Origin: Lachnospiraceae bacterium
GTDB taxonomy: Bacteria > Bacillota > Clostridia > Lachnospirales > Lachnospiraceae
Length of the DNA stretch: 64,000 nt
Assembly (NCBI GenBank): GCA_022647575.1
Contig: JALCKY010000001.1
Location: forward strand, 744,001 to 808,000
Direction of reading: 5' to 3'
The notes under the pieces were generated by a model. That model was not told the origin of the DNA. It saw only the letters and a program-made list of their open reading frames with translations, and ran no database searches. Each line of letters starts with the position of its first letter. Position 1 is the first letter of the stretch. The position numbers were made by a program, and so were the translations under genes. Shown here piece after piece: positions 17,802-26,558 of this stretch.

Positions 17802-18383
17802 TCAGAGTCCCCGCCGTCTTAAAAGAGAAATGGCTTTTCCGTCGATGTCAGAAGTCCTGACTGTTCCGTAATCCCGGCTGTCCCGGGCTTTCGTACGGTT
17901 ATCGCAGAGAACAAAAACTGCATCATTTTCAACCGTACAGGGAAAAGTTGTCTGTCTGCCTTCCTTGGTAGTGGCATAGAAGACCTCCTCTTCCTGGATA
18001 TTTCCGTTAACGACAAGCTGGCCGTCTTCCGTCAGGTCTACGACATCTCCGCCTCTGGCCGCAACGCGGGCATACTGCCGCTTGCCGTCAATCTGAAAGG
18101 TTACAATATCGCCGATATTGAACTCTGAATTGATTCGAAAGAAAACCACCAGATCTCCGTCCCGCATTCTCGGATACATTCCTTCGCCGTTCACGATTCC
18201 GATGCCGAAAATAAAGCTGAACAGCACCCATACAATGAATGCGATACAGAAAACTTTACAGATCAGGCTCAAAAACTCACGGCGCGTTTCCAGATTTCTT
18301 CTCCGTTTTTCAATCACCCTCTCCGGTGTAAGGGGCGGAGGGTCTTTGCCCGGCGGACCATGTGATTTATTGACTGGTTTCAT
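17802..18383 (-). CDS. Signal peptidase I-like protein lacking catalytic residues (SipA-like pilus factor)
   Basis: 193 residues. A cytosolic N-terminus rich in Pro and Arg and one membrane helix (about 40-62) precede an S26 fold. In active enzymes the first conserved box has a Ser before Met (SMxP); here it reads GEGMYPRMRDGD, with Gly in place of Ser. The second box normally has the general-base Lys before Arg; here it reads YARVAARGGDVV, with Ala in that place. The later box VLCDNRTKARDSRDYG is intact. So the fold is kept but both catalytic residues are lost. Streptococcal pilus loci encode a comparable inactive homologue, SipA, needed for pilus assembly. A non-catalytic assembly role is inferred. 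Confidence 0.82.
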   Translation of the reverse strand: MKPVNKSHGPPGKDPPPLTPERVIEKRRRNLETRREFLSLICKVFCIAFIVWVLFSFIFGIGIVNGEGMYPRMRDGDLVVFFRINSEFNIGDIVTFQIDGKRQYARVAARGGDVVDLTEDGQLVVNGNIQEEEVFYATTKEGRQTTFPCTVENDAVFVLCDNRTKARDSRDYGTVRTSDIDGKAISLLRRRGL

Positions 18384-18579
18384 CCTGTCTCCTGTTTTTC
18401 ATGGCTTCTTCTGCAGCAGCATCACTTTGGCGCTTCACTTCTTTAATCAATTCGGAGTATTCCTCCTGAAGCCGCCCGAGTTTGACCCAGACGTCTTCTT
18501 CATCAACACCGCCAAACCACCTGCGTTTGAATTTGGTATGCTTCAGCAGATTTGCGATTTCTTCAGAACTTTTTGCCAC
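18367..18579 (-). CDS. Small conserved-looking cytosolic protein of the pilus operon
   Basis: 70 residues with no signal peptide. It reads MAKSSEEIANLLKHTKFKRR followed by WFGGVDEEDVWVKL and then a charged helical part (LQEEYSELIKEVKRQ). The GGVDEEDVW segment recalls the start of DivIVA-like proteins, but the match is too short to name a family. It lies between the adhesin and the signal-peptidase-like gene and overlaps the latter by 17 bases, so it is probably expressed with them. An AGGAGAG-like site precedes the ATG. Function unknown. Confidence 0.65.
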   Translation of the reverse strand: MAKSSEEIANLLKHTKFKRRWFGGVDEEDVWVKLGRLQEEYSELIKEVKRQSDAAAEEAMKNRRQDETSQ

Positions 18580-18590
18580 GGTTTCTCTCC

Positions 18591-21584
18591 TTATAACCCT
18601 TCGTCGTCGCTATCCGGATCAGATTGACTGTTCTTCCCGTATCTGTCCCTGTTTTTCTTCCCGCGGACCCGGAGGACAATCAGTACAATTCCGATGCCGG
18701 ACACAATCAGAACCGCAAGAATATACGGCCAGAATTCAAGCAGGATGCCTGTCGGGACCGCTCTGTTTTTTACGTTGGTATAATGGATCTCTGCATCGTT
18801 GTAATTCAGGACTGCCCGTACATTTCCGTACTGAGGATAGTAATCTCCCGTATTTGCGGCACCGCCGTTGACGGTCTTATTGTCAATCGATACCGAAACG
18901 GCGTAATCCGTATTGTCCGTCTCCATGATGGTATAGGCCAGATTGACCGGCAGATCGCTGATGGTGATGCTTTGTCCGTTCTTCAGGCTGATATTTGTGC
19001 TTGAACCATAGGCAGCGGTCGTTCCGGCGGAAACACCGGTATTATTCAAATCATCATGAATCACATAAGGACTTGTAAGCGCAGAAAGACCGTTCAGAGC
19101 AGATGTTCCTGCCTGCCCGTAGCCGGGGTTGATAGAAAATGAGAAGCTTTTCCGTATATCTGCAGCCCCTCCCTTGACAGTTTTGGTAATCTTCAGCACA
19201 AGGCCTTTTGAATGCTGATAGGTTCCGTTGGAAACATTCTGTGTGCCGTCAAGATCTGTATAGGCAGCGGTGTTGACCAGCGAAGTATTGGGCGATATAA
19301 CGCGTGCCGTAACAGTGATCGTCAGCGTACCGCCCTGGGAAATGCCCGGCAGACTGCGGAATGTCAGTGTCTGTCCTGATATTTCCGGAACGGCTGCGGC
19401 ACCCCCGACAGTTGAAGAAACATAAGCCGTTCCGGCCGGAAGCGTGTCCGCAGCGGATGTTCCTGCGGCTGTGTCCAGGCTGTTTCCTGTTCCGCTGAGT
19501 GTTCCGTATGGACTGCCCGTCGAACCGGATCCCATATTGCTGAGAACAATTGAATATTTGATGCTGTCGCCGTAAAGCACATCTGCAGGTGCTCCCGCTG
19601 TACCGGTTGCGTCCGCACCCGTTCCGACAGCTACCGCCGTTTTCTGGAGCTTTACGGTCGGCACGATGCCAAAATCAACATTATGGGTATAATACGTGCT
19701 GGCAGAAGGGGTAAATGTACTGCTGGTCTTGTTCAATGTCTGTACTGCAGCCCATGTCACATTGCTATCCGTTATCAGGGCCGTCAGCGCATCATTATCA
19801 ACGCTGCCCTGTGTACCGGAGGCTGTCGTCACTTCACCCGGCAGCGATGTGCTTTTCTTATTGACAATGCGATTGGCTGCGGAAGCCGCCTGATTGGAAG
19901 AAACTGCCGCCAGAACACGGTATTGGCCGGTTCGGACTCCTTTGAATTCATATTTCCCATCAGATCCGCTCACTGTCGTGAGTGGAGAGCCGGACCAGTC
20001 GGCTGCATCCGTCCAGGTCGTACCGCCGTCGGCGGTCACCTGCAGTTTGAGCTTCGTACCGGAGAAAATCTTTTCTCCGCTGTCAATCATTCCGTTCTCA
20101 TTGAGGTCGTTCCAGACAGTGCCGTCTACTCTGCGGTCCACGATCGTGAACTGATTGACGTACGAATTCTCCACGCTTGTGTTTACGTTTCTGTAAGTAG
20201 CTGCAATCGTTCCGTTCGCGTTCAGGATATTCATCGCATAGCCCTGCGTACTCGTGCCCAGCTGATTCGCGTTGGCAATGTTATAGTCAATCAGGGAATA
20301 TGCCGTTTTACCGTTCGGATTATAATTTTCATAATGCTTGTCGTTGTAGGTGACTGTCGCCTGATTTTTTACAGTCGAACCCGGCGCGCCGGTGATTTTG
20401 GCGTGAATCGTCACAATGGCCTGCTGTCCCTTGCCGGTCGTGCCGGAAGTGCCCTGTGCCTGGCTTCCCTTAATGGTGCCGCCCGCTGAACCTGTCGCGC
20501 CTTCACCGATATTCGCCGTGACCTTCTGTGTCGAAGCGTTATAGGAAACTGTGCCCGTAATGCCGGAGTCGCCGCTGACAGAGCCATCCACGAATGTAAG
20601 CCCGTTCCAAAGCACGTCTGTCAATACACAGGGTGCCGCGTCCGCTTCGCCCCAGTTGGTTACTTTCGTTTTGATGGTAATAATGTCCGAATACTTGCCA
20701 TATGCCCCGTCAATACGGTTTCCTGACGAATCAGTGATTGATTTCTCCGCGATCAGCTTGGACTCTGTCACGAATTTGATATCATCGAGATAATTTCCGG
20801 CCCCTACATTCCAGATGGCGCTGTTGGACTGCCATCCGAATTCCGTGGTTGTATAAGCAGTAGGGATTGTGAACTGCCCTCTGTAGTATGCCCAGTCCGT
20901 TCCGTTGGCATGTTCCTCTACGGTTGCATTTCTTAAACCAATGGTTCCGATAGTCCCGCCCATATGCATGCCGTGAATATCTGTCGCGGCAGTCGTCATT
21001 ATCTCAGAACTGACCGGCGCAACTGATCCATTGTTTCCGCCTTTCCGCAGATAGAAATTCATAGTATCATAACCGGTTGTCGTTGTTCTCGTGGTATCAT
21101 CATCTCTTGCTCTGGCTGCGTGCGCAAACTGCCAGTAGACGACCGCTCCCGGAGTTGTGTTCACTGTCTGATTCAGACGTCCCCGCACATTTGCGTTTTC
21201 TTCTACATACTGGCTGCTGCCGTTGACCGTGCTGTGAACAAACCCAAAATAAACACCCGGTTTCTGGAATTCAATCATATCCCATCCGGAAACCAGATTG
21301 CCATCATACGGATACGTGTACCATCCCGGAACATTATTCATACTGTACTGTGCATATTGTCCTGATACAGAGGGCGTCTCAAAATCACCGTTCTGAAAAT
21401 TCATTGGCTTATACAGCTTAATGTCCGGTGCCGTAAAAGAATAGGTCGCCGCCTGTATTTCAGCCGTATTTGAAAGAGGCATAATCAGCATCGCTGCAGA
21501 CAGGATGATGCCCAGTAATGCCGGATGCCTTTTTCGTCTGACTGTACCCGCTGTCTTTTTCAACAAACTTGCGCCCCCTCTCAT
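18591..21584 (-). CDS. Large pilus-tip adhesin-like protein with DUF11, SdrD-B-like and pilin domains
   Basis: 997 residues. A signal peptide (about 1-45) is followed by a lectin-like region (about 50-270; NGDFETPSVSGQYAQYSMNN, VPGWYTYPYDG). Then come a DUF11-type repeat (about 280-420), an SdrD B-like segment (DGTVWNDLNENGMIDSGE, about 485-570), a second DUF11 region (about 640-790), a pilin-type domain (LVLKITKTVKGGAADIRKSF) and a VPTGILLEFWPYIL sorting signal with a basic tail. This order is common for ancillary tip proteins of sortase-built pili. It starts inside the stop of the preceding secreted-protein gene. Confidence 0.88.
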   Translation of the reverse strand: MRGGASLLKKTAGTVRRKRHPALLGIILSAAMLIMPLSNTAEIQAATYSFTAPDIKLYKPMNFQNGDFETPSVSGQYAQYSMNNVPGWYTYPYDGNLVSGWDMIEFQKPGVYFGFVHSTVNGSSQYVEENANVRGRLNQTVNTTPGAVVYWQFAHAARARDDDTTRTTTTGYDTMNFYLRKGGNNGSVAPVSSEIMTTAATDIHGMHMGGTIGTIGLRNATVEEHANGTDWAYYRGQFTIPTAYTTTEFGWQSNSAIWNVGAGNYLDDIKFVTESKLIAEKSITDSSGNRIDGAYGKYSDIITIKTKVTNWGEADAAPCVLTDVLWNGLTFVDGSVSGDSGITGTVSYNASTQKVTANIGEGATGSAGGTIKGSQAQGTSGTTGKGQQAIVTIHAKITGAPGSTVKNQATVTYNDKHYENYNPNGKTAYSLIDYNIANANQLGTSTQGYAMNILNANGTIAATYRNVNTSVENSYVNQFTIVDRRVDGTVWNDLNENGMIDSGEKIFSGTKLKLQVTADGGTTWTDAADWSGSPLTTVSGSDGKYEFKGVRTGQYRVLAAVSSNQAASAANRIVNKKSTSLPGEVTTASGTQGSVDNDALTALITDSNVTWAAVQTLNKTSSTFTPSASTYYTHNVDFGIVPTVKLQKTAVAVGTGADATGTAGAPADVLYGDSIKYSIVLSNMGSGSTGSPYGTLSGTGNSLDTAAGTSAADTLPAGTAYVSSTVGGAAAVPEISGQTLTFRSLPGISQGGTLTITVTARVISPNTSLVNTAAYTDLDGTQNVSNGTYQHSKGLVLKITKTVKGGAADIRKSFSFSINPGYGQAGTSALNGLSALTSPYVIHDDLNNTGVSAGTTAAYGSSTNISLKNGQSITISDLPVNLAYTIMETDNTDYAVSVSIDNKTVNGGAANTGDYYPQYGNVRAVLNYNDAEIHYTNVKNRAVPTGILLEFWPYILAVLIVSGIGIVLIVLRVRGKKNRDRYGKNSQSDPDSDDEGL

Positions 21585-22303
21585 GATTCGCTGTCTCCTA
21601 CCACGATCTCGGCATAGGTGCTCAGCACGCCCGTATAGTCTCCGAGAACATCAATTGAGATCCTGTAGGTGCCGGGGACATCCTTCTCATACGTTCCGGA
21701 CCAGGAGACCGGTACTTTCTTGCATCCTCCGTCCGCCATTATCGCATCGACACTGTTCATGGCACTTAAGTCGAATTCACAGCCGGACGGAATTGTGAAC
21801 TTATAAAGCAGGCCGTCGCTTGAAGCACCGCAGAATCCTGCGATCTCCGTGCAGTCCCGAATGGATACGGCTGCAGTCATTTCCTCTCCGGAATCATTCA
21901 CCGCAGGATCAGCGGCTGCTGTAAAAATCCAGGGTCCGTAGCCATACCGGCTGTAATACGTGTAGGCGTCTTCTCCGTACATTCCGCTCGTTCCGTCCGG
22001 AGCCGGGGCATTCCATGTCACCGGCACTTCAATCGGTTCGCCGTTTTCATCCTTCACAGTCATCGTCCCGGGCAGTTCCGCACAGACTTCTTCAGCAGAA
22101 GTTCCTCTGGCCGCCTCCAGCGCAATCTGACTGACGGGAAATGGTTCCGTTTGTTCTTCTGTCAGTTCCTGTGCCCACACGCCATCCTGACCGGAAGCAG
22201 CTGTCGCCACAGGCAGCGCAAGACCGAAGAGAATGATGAAAGTAATCCGCCATCCTTTTTGAATCGCGTTTTTTGCACGTCCGCACCCGCGTTTTGCTTT
22301 CAT
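21581..22303 (-). CDS. Secreted Ig-like protein, first gene of the pilus operon
   Basis: 240 residues. A basic N-terminus and a hydrophobic segment (ITFIILFGLALPVATAASG) form a signal peptide or anchor. Repeated short beta-type modules follow, such as MTVKDENGEPIEVPVTWNAP and KKVPVSWSGTYEKDVPGTYR, which resemble bacterial Ig-like (Big-type) repeats. No sortase signal is found. An AGAGAGGAG site precedes ATG 22303. It overlaps the adhesin gene by four bases, so it belongs to the same transcript. The exact role is not known; it could be a stalk or chaperone-like partner of the adhesin. Confidence 0.75.
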   Translation of the reverse strand: MKAKRGCGRAKNAIQKGWRITFIILFGLALPVATAASGQDGVWAQELTEEQTEPFPVSQIALEAARGTSAEEVCAELPGTMTVKDENGEPIEVPVTWNAPAPDGTSGMYGEDAYTYYSRYGYGPWIFTAAADPAVNDSGEEMTAAVSIRDCTEIAGFCGASSDGLLYKFTIPSGCEFDLSAMNSVDAIMADGGCKKVPVSWSGTYEKDVPGTYRISIDVLGDYTGVLSTYAEIVVGDSES

Positions 22304-22401
22304 GGAAGCTCCTCTCTTTACTTCATGTCACTGCTTGTAAAACTGCCTTGTTTATATATTTTTCCGGGAAAATACGGTTGTGATTTGTTGTGAATAAAAA
22401 A

Positions 22402-22710
22402 TCAGGTAGTATATAGCCTTCCCGATCTTTCTTCCAGCCACTCGAGAATATGCATTCTTGCTTCAGCCGTATCTTTATATTCCCGCCTGCTGCCGGTCAG
22501 ATAGTTTCCGGCATCTGCCCATTCTGAAAGGGAATAACTCTCTTCCGGTATATTGCTGACAGCTTTCAGAATGAGATCTGCACCCGCAAAATGCAGGTCA
22601 GAGATATACGTGCATCCCGTTTTCCGACTCAGGACTGAGAGGATTTCGGGTTTCGGTTCTTTGTGAATTCCGTAATACTCGATGTCTGCACTCTTGATAA
22701 TTGAAATCAT
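22402..22710 (-). CDS. Small protein of unknown function
   Basis: 102 residues, soluble, no motif that I recognise. It begins MISIIKSADIEYYGIHKEPK and ends with a helix (EARMHILEWLEERSGRLYTT). AAGGAGAAAAGC stands before the ATG. It is transcribed toward the pilus operon, with 98 bases between its stop and that operon's first start, so it could be the leader gene of the same transcript. Confidence 0.6.
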   Translation of the reverse strand: MISIIKSADIEYYGIHKEPKPEILSVLSRKTGCTYISDLHFAGADLILKAVSNIPEESYSLSEWADAGNYLTGSRREYKDTAEARMHILEWLEERSGRLYTT

Positions 22711-23125
22711 GCTTTTCTCCTTCCCGGGGATTATTCCTGTACTTCAGAAGCAATTCCTTTATAGTATGTTTCCTGTGTCTTTTGGGTTCTTTTGTTGTAA
22801 AGGAAGATTTCTGTGTTGTATAGCCGACAGATGGATTCTATTTTTATATTCTTTCTGCCCTCTTTACTCCGAACTCTCTCAATAAATAAAACCGGACATC
22901 AAAAAGGCCTGGCCGATTTTTCAGTCAGCAAGGTCTTTTTTTGTCTGCACCGGCCTGCATTCAGAACTATGCAAGTCATAGTTTTGTTGTGGGTTTCATA
23001 TTATCTTTAAAACAAAGACGATAAATAGAAACAGGCTGCCGCAGGACAGGGAACATGATTTCGTGACGCGGATGGCGTAACCGGAACGATGACTGCATAA
23101 AAAAGATAAATGAGGAAACTGAACA
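22711..23125. promoter_or_regulatory. Divergent intergenic region with a terminator-like repeat and a 7-bp palindrome
   Basis: This 415-bp gap holds a hairpin at 22901-22940 whose arms resemble AAAAAGACCT/AGGTCTTTTT and whose left flank (CCGAACT...ACCGGACATC) matches a copy near 60650-60683. Further on, AACTATG at 22965-22971 and CATAGTT at 22977-22983 form a perfect inverted repeat with a 5-base spacer, suitable as an operator for the downstream plus-strand operon. A run near TATTAT at about 22999 could be a -10 element, but no good -35 is seen. Confidence 0.45.
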
Positions 23126-23860
23126 ATGACTGCAAAGATAATCGTCAGCATCATTGGAATCCTGATCGGCCTGTGCTTTTCATTTTTCAAAAGCAGGAAT
23201 TCCAGGAAGATCCTGATCATACTGTGCATCTCTTCTTTCGTTGATTTTATTATTTATCGCACATGGGCTATCTGGTGTGATGCCTATATCGACACTTACG
23301 GTCTCGGGGAATTTATCATAAGGGCAATTCCTCTCCAGCTATGCTACCAGCTCATGATTGCCACGCTGATCGGCCTGCTGAAAAACAACAGGACTCTGAT
23401 GGCAGTCGGTTTTCTGGTGATGCCGATCGGAGGCGTCATCACGCTTCTTTTCCCGGATTCAGGTTTTAACGGAATGAACTATCTGCATCCGACTTATTTC
23501 ATGTTCATGATTATTCATGTGACGATGATCGCCGTCGGTATCGGGATCTACTCGATGAATGTCTATCACCCTTCCTATCGTGATGTTCCGAAAGTCGGGC
23601 TGTTCCTTGCATTGATTGCCGTGGAAACATTCATCATCAACAAACTGTTTAACCTGATCGGGCTGAATCCCAATTATATGTATACTCTCGGACCGAACGG
23701 GAATGCAGCCCTGAGCTTTTTCTATAACATGCTTCCCGTGCCGCTGCTGTATACGTTCCTGATTATCCTGGTATTCATGGGACTTGCAATGATTGAACTG
23801 TTCCTGATACGATGCGCTTCCAAAATCAGGGCATTCACACAAAACCGAAAGAAGGAATAA
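23126..23860 (+). CDS. Multi-spanning membrane protein, YwaF/TMEM164-like
   Basis: 244 residues with about seven hydrophobic segments. Family-like marks are IPLQLCYQ (conserved Cys after a Pro-x-x-Leu stretch) and FMIIHVTMIAVGIG (conserved His), followed by LNPNYMYTLGPNGNAAL near the end. The YwaF/TMEM164 family includes eukaryotic acyltransferases in which a Cys and a His are needed, but the bacterial role is unsettled. It is the first gene of a three-gene operon; the next start follows after 3 bases. Assignment is from pattern only. Confidence 0.65.
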   Translation: MTAKIIVSIIGILIGLCFSFFKSRNSRKILIILCISSFVDFIIYRTWAIWCDAYIDTYGLGEFIIRAIPLQLCYQLMIATLIGLLKNNRTLMAVGFLVMPIGGVITLLFPDSGFNGMNYLHPTYFMFMIIHVTMIAVGIGIYSMNVYHPSYRDVPKVGLFLALIAVETFIINKLFNLIGLNPNYMYTLGPNGNAALSFFYNMLPVPLLYTFLIILVFMGLAMIELFLIRCASKIRAFTQNRKKE

Positions 23861-23863
23861 GAA

Positions 23864-24895
23864 ATGGCGCAGACAGAGGAGAATCTTGACCAGAACGTAG
23901 AAAAGAAAATCCTGGAAAATATGACGGAAGGAGTCGTATGGACATCAAAAGGCGATGTCGTCTATATGAATGACTCTGCCCGCAGACTGATGGGGCTTCA
24001 GCCATCAGACACAGGAAAAAAGTTTGCCGAGGTCTTCGTGAGCCGTAAGGAAAACGATGATTTTGTTCAGTCCGTCATTGATTCCCTGTCTCAGGAAACC
24101 GGCACAGCCCATGTAACGGAATCGGATTTCGTAACAGAAGACGGTAAACAGATGCGTTTCCATCTTGTCAATACCAGCATGAAGGATGAAAAGAGAAAAG
24201 GCATCCTTTCCGTCATCACGGACATCACGGAAAAAACGCGAATGCAGGAACAGCAGAAAGAAGCCACCCGGATCGTTGCTGCTTTCTTTGCCTTCCTTTG
24301 CGGATTCCTGCTCCTGTACCGGCTCTTCGTGGATTATTTCCCGGATGCAGGTACCGTGTATCTGTCGCGCGCATCCGAATACGGGGCCATGCTGATGTGC
24401 ATCCTGCTGTTCCGGAAGACATTCGTGTGGGAAGTGAAGAACCGCGTCTTCTTCAAGGGTGCATGGAAAGGCATCCGTTCAGGCCTGATTCTGACAGGAA
24501 TCGGTGCTGCCCTGCTGATTGCGGCCAAGCTGATCCTGATCAGCAGGTTTCCTGCAGACAGAAATTTCTTCGATTTCGGTTATTTTCTGCGTGATCCCAG
24601 CCACTTCTATTATCCGCTGACAGTCCTCGTCCAGGAATTCGTTGCCAGATGCTTTCTTCTGGAAAGCATGGACCGCACGTACGTCGGAAAGCACTCGGCC
24701 GTACTCGCCATCCTGACGACATCGCTGATTTTCGGAGTGTTTCATATCCACCATAATTTCATCTACATGATTCTTGCCGGCGTCCTGATGGGCGTACTGG
24801 GCACCTTCTATCTCAAGACGAAAAATCTGTGGTCGACCACAATCGTACACTATGTTCTTGGTGAAATGATCTATATCCTGAGTTTTGTGAGCTGA
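23864..24895 (+). CDS. PAS domain fused to CPBP-type intramembrane protease-like domain (copy 1)
   Basis: 343 residues. Residues about 10-125 form a PAS sensor (ILENMTEGVVWTSKGDVVYM, LMGLQPSDTGKKFAEVF, GILSVITDITEKTRM). About eight hydrophobic segments follow. The second half carries the CPBP/CAAX-protease motifs: QEFVARCFLLES (motif 1, with Gln where many have Glu), FGVFHIHHN (motif 2) and TTIVHYVLGEM (motif 3). CPBP proteins are membrane metallo-like proteases or scaffolds, some linked to immunity or peptide export. A PAS domain at the front suggests ligand- or redox-controlled activity. The gene is followed by a paralogue. Confidence 0.82.
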   Translation: MAQTEENLDQNVEKKILENMTEGVVWTSKGDVVYMNDSARRLMGLQPSDTGKKFAEVFVSRKENDDFVQSVIDSLSQETGTAHVTESDFVTEDGKQMRFHLVNTSMKDEKRKGILSVITDITEKTRMQEQQKEATRIVAAFFAFLCGFLLLYRLFVDYFPDAGTVYLSRASEYGAMLMCILLFRKTFVWEVKNRVFFKGAWKGIRSGLILTGIGAALLIAAKLILISRFPADRNFFDFGYFLRDPSHFYYPLTVLVQEFVARCFLLESMDRTYVGKHSAVLAILTTSLIFGVFHIHHNFIYMILAGVLMGVLGTFYLKTKNLWSTTIVHYVLGEMIYILSFVS

Positions 24896-24923
24896 ATATC
24901 CGGAGAAGGCAGACTGAAAGAAA

Positions 24924-25925
24924 ATGAGCGATGATGTTCTGGAAAATATACTGGAAGATACCAATCAGGCTATTTTTGTCCTGCAGCCGAACGGAACCAT
25001 TACGCATATTTCACAGGAAGCAAAAAAAATCTTCGGCATAACCGAAGATATGTCCTTCAATGTTTTGATTCAGGATGAACGGAATGATGCCCTGTCAGAA
25101 TTCATCCTGGAATCGATACAGGAAAAGGCACGGCAGCATCATTCCAAAATCGTCAATTTTTTTCCGTTCGGATCCGAAACCCCGCGAATGCTGGAAATGA
25201 AAACAGTCCCGGCCAGATCGCCGGGAACCGGAAAAACCGCCCTGCTGGTTTTTGTCGAGGACTGTACCGAAAGAGAAATGCTGCGGATAGGCCGAAAGGA
25301 TTCAAGCCTGCTCGTAGCACTCTCGATGGTTTACATCTCTTTATTTCTGTTTCTATGGGAACTGAACGTTCAGTTCGGCACTCCCGTCACGCCGCAGACG
25401 GCAACAGATTTCGCATTGATCATGGCCGCCGCTGTCTCATTTATCAGCATTTGGAAAACGTCTCTCCGCAGCCGTCTCAAGTCAGACTGGACGATCAATA
25501 AGAAAACCCTCTGTATTACAATCATTGCTTTAATTGCATTTACGGCATTCATGATCGGTACGCGAAGTGTTCTGACTGCGGCCGACATCATGATGCCGCT
25601 TCAGATTGACTGGAACTATGATTTTTCGCCGTTCCGCCTTCTGAGCTACTTTTTCATCGCCCTTATGCAGGAGTTTCTTGCCCGCAGTTTTTTCCAGAAC
25701 AGTCTGCAATATGTTTTCTGGGGTAAATACAGCCGGCTGCTGGCAATCATCTGCTCCTCGCTGATCTTCGGCGTTCTCCACCTTCCATTCGGATTCAGCC
25801 TGATGTTCGGAGCTGCCGCCCTCATGGGAGTCCTCGGCTTATATTATGACAAAACGCACAGCATTCCATCCACCACTGCCGTACATTTTATCTGCGGCTG
25901 GATGTTCATGGTATTGTTTCTCTGA
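24924..25925 (+). CDS. PAS domain fused to CPBP-type intramembrane protease-like domain (copy 2)
   Basis: 333 residues with the same architecture as the preceding gene. The PAS-like part is ILEDTNQAIFVLQPNGTITH and AKKIFGITEDMSFNVLIQDE. The CPBP motifs are MQEFLARSFFQNS, FGVLHLPFG and TTAVHFICGW. The first motif again has Gln-Glu instead of Glu-Glu. Sequence similarity between the two copies is clear in the CPBP half and weak in the PAS half, so they may sense different cues and act as a pair. AGAAAGAAA-like purines precede the ATG. Confidence 0.82.
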   Translation: MSDDVLENILEDTNQAIFVLQPNGTITHISQEAKKIFGITEDMSFNVLIQDERNDALSEFILESIQEKARQHHSKIVNFFPFGSETPRMLEMKTVPARSPGTGKTALLVFVEDCTEREMLRIGRKDSSLLVALSMVYISLFLFLWELNVQFGTPVTPQTATDFALIMAAAVSFISIWKTSLRSRLKSDWTINKKTLCITIIALIAFTAFMIGTRSVLTAADIMMPLQIDWNYDFSPFRLLSYFFIALMQEFLARSFFQNSLQYVFWGKYSRLLAIICSSLIFGVLHLPFGFSLMFGAAALMGVLGLYYDKTHSIPSTTAVHFICGWMFMVLFL

Positions 25926-25969
25926 AGCAGTCCTGTCCGACAGTTCCTCCGCACATAAGACGGCCTTTG

Positions 25970-26470
25970 TCATCCGGTGATATCCGGGTTTTCATCCCCA
26001 TTTGCCTGGCACCAGTCCGAAATCTTAATGAGGTTATTTTCTATCGTCCCAAACACTGCTTTCATCTGCTTAAACTGTTCATCCGAAATGCCTTCAAAAA
26101 GCATTTCCATGATTTTCTCATCCTGGTTCTCATACCTTTTCCGGAGCTGCAGCGCACTGTCTGTAAGAGATACCCTCTGCTTGCGTCTATCCTTACTGTC
26201 CGTACGCATTTTAATGTATCCGCTGTCAGCAAGTTTCTGTGCTATCACTCTTGCATTCTGCCTTGAACATCCCATCGCTTCGGATAATTCATTCAGGGAA
26301 GGGTGACTTTCTCCGAATAGCTGCATGCATGCCAAAAGAAAAAACTGCTTAAAAGTCATTTCCTTATAAAATCGATCTCCCTCAGCCTGCAGGCGATTAT
26401 TCAAAGAAAAAAATTCCATAGCCAATTCATATCTTCTGTCTGCCTCTTTATTGCTGCTGATCCGTTCCAT
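25970..26470 (-). CDS. MarR family transcriptional regulator
   Basis: 166 residues. The winged helix is visible in HPSLNELSEAMGCSRQNARV, with the wing in MRTDSKDRRKQRVSLTD. Dimerisation helices lie at both ends. A GGGAGGA site precedes ATG 26470. Directly upstream is a 43-bp near-perfect inverted repeat that overlaps a consensus promoter, so autorepression is very likely. It lies downstream of, and in the same direction as, the large fusion gene, whose 3' end is 88 bases away. Confidence 0.92.
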   Translation of the reverse strand: MERISSNKEADRRYELAMEFFSLNNRLQAEGDRFYKEMTFKQFFLLACMQLFGESHPSLNELSEAMGCSRQNARVIAQKLADSGYIKMRTDSKDRRKQRVSLTDSALQLRKRYENQDEKIMEMLFEGISDEQFKQMKAVFGTIENNLIKISDWCQANGDENPDITG

Positions 26471-26492
26471 GAAAAAATCCTCCCAGAAATAT

Positions 26493-26540
26493 AATAAGCA
26501 ATATGCTGCATATTATATGCAGTATATTGCTTATTGTCAA
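26493..26540 (-). promoter_or_regulatory. Consensus promoter and 43-bp operator of the marR-like gene
   Basis: On the minus strand TTGACA (26535-26540) and TATAAT (26512-26517) are separated by exactly 17 bases, a perfect sigma-A promoter. An inverted repeat at 26493-26535 (arms beginning AATAAGCAATAT) pairs 20 of 21 positions and covers the -10 and the whole spacer. Binding there would block RNA polymerase, as expected for a self-repressing MarR protein. The same palindrome could also fold in RNA at the end of the upstream gene. Confidence 0.85.
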
Positions 26541-26558
26541 GAATATGCTTACATATTC

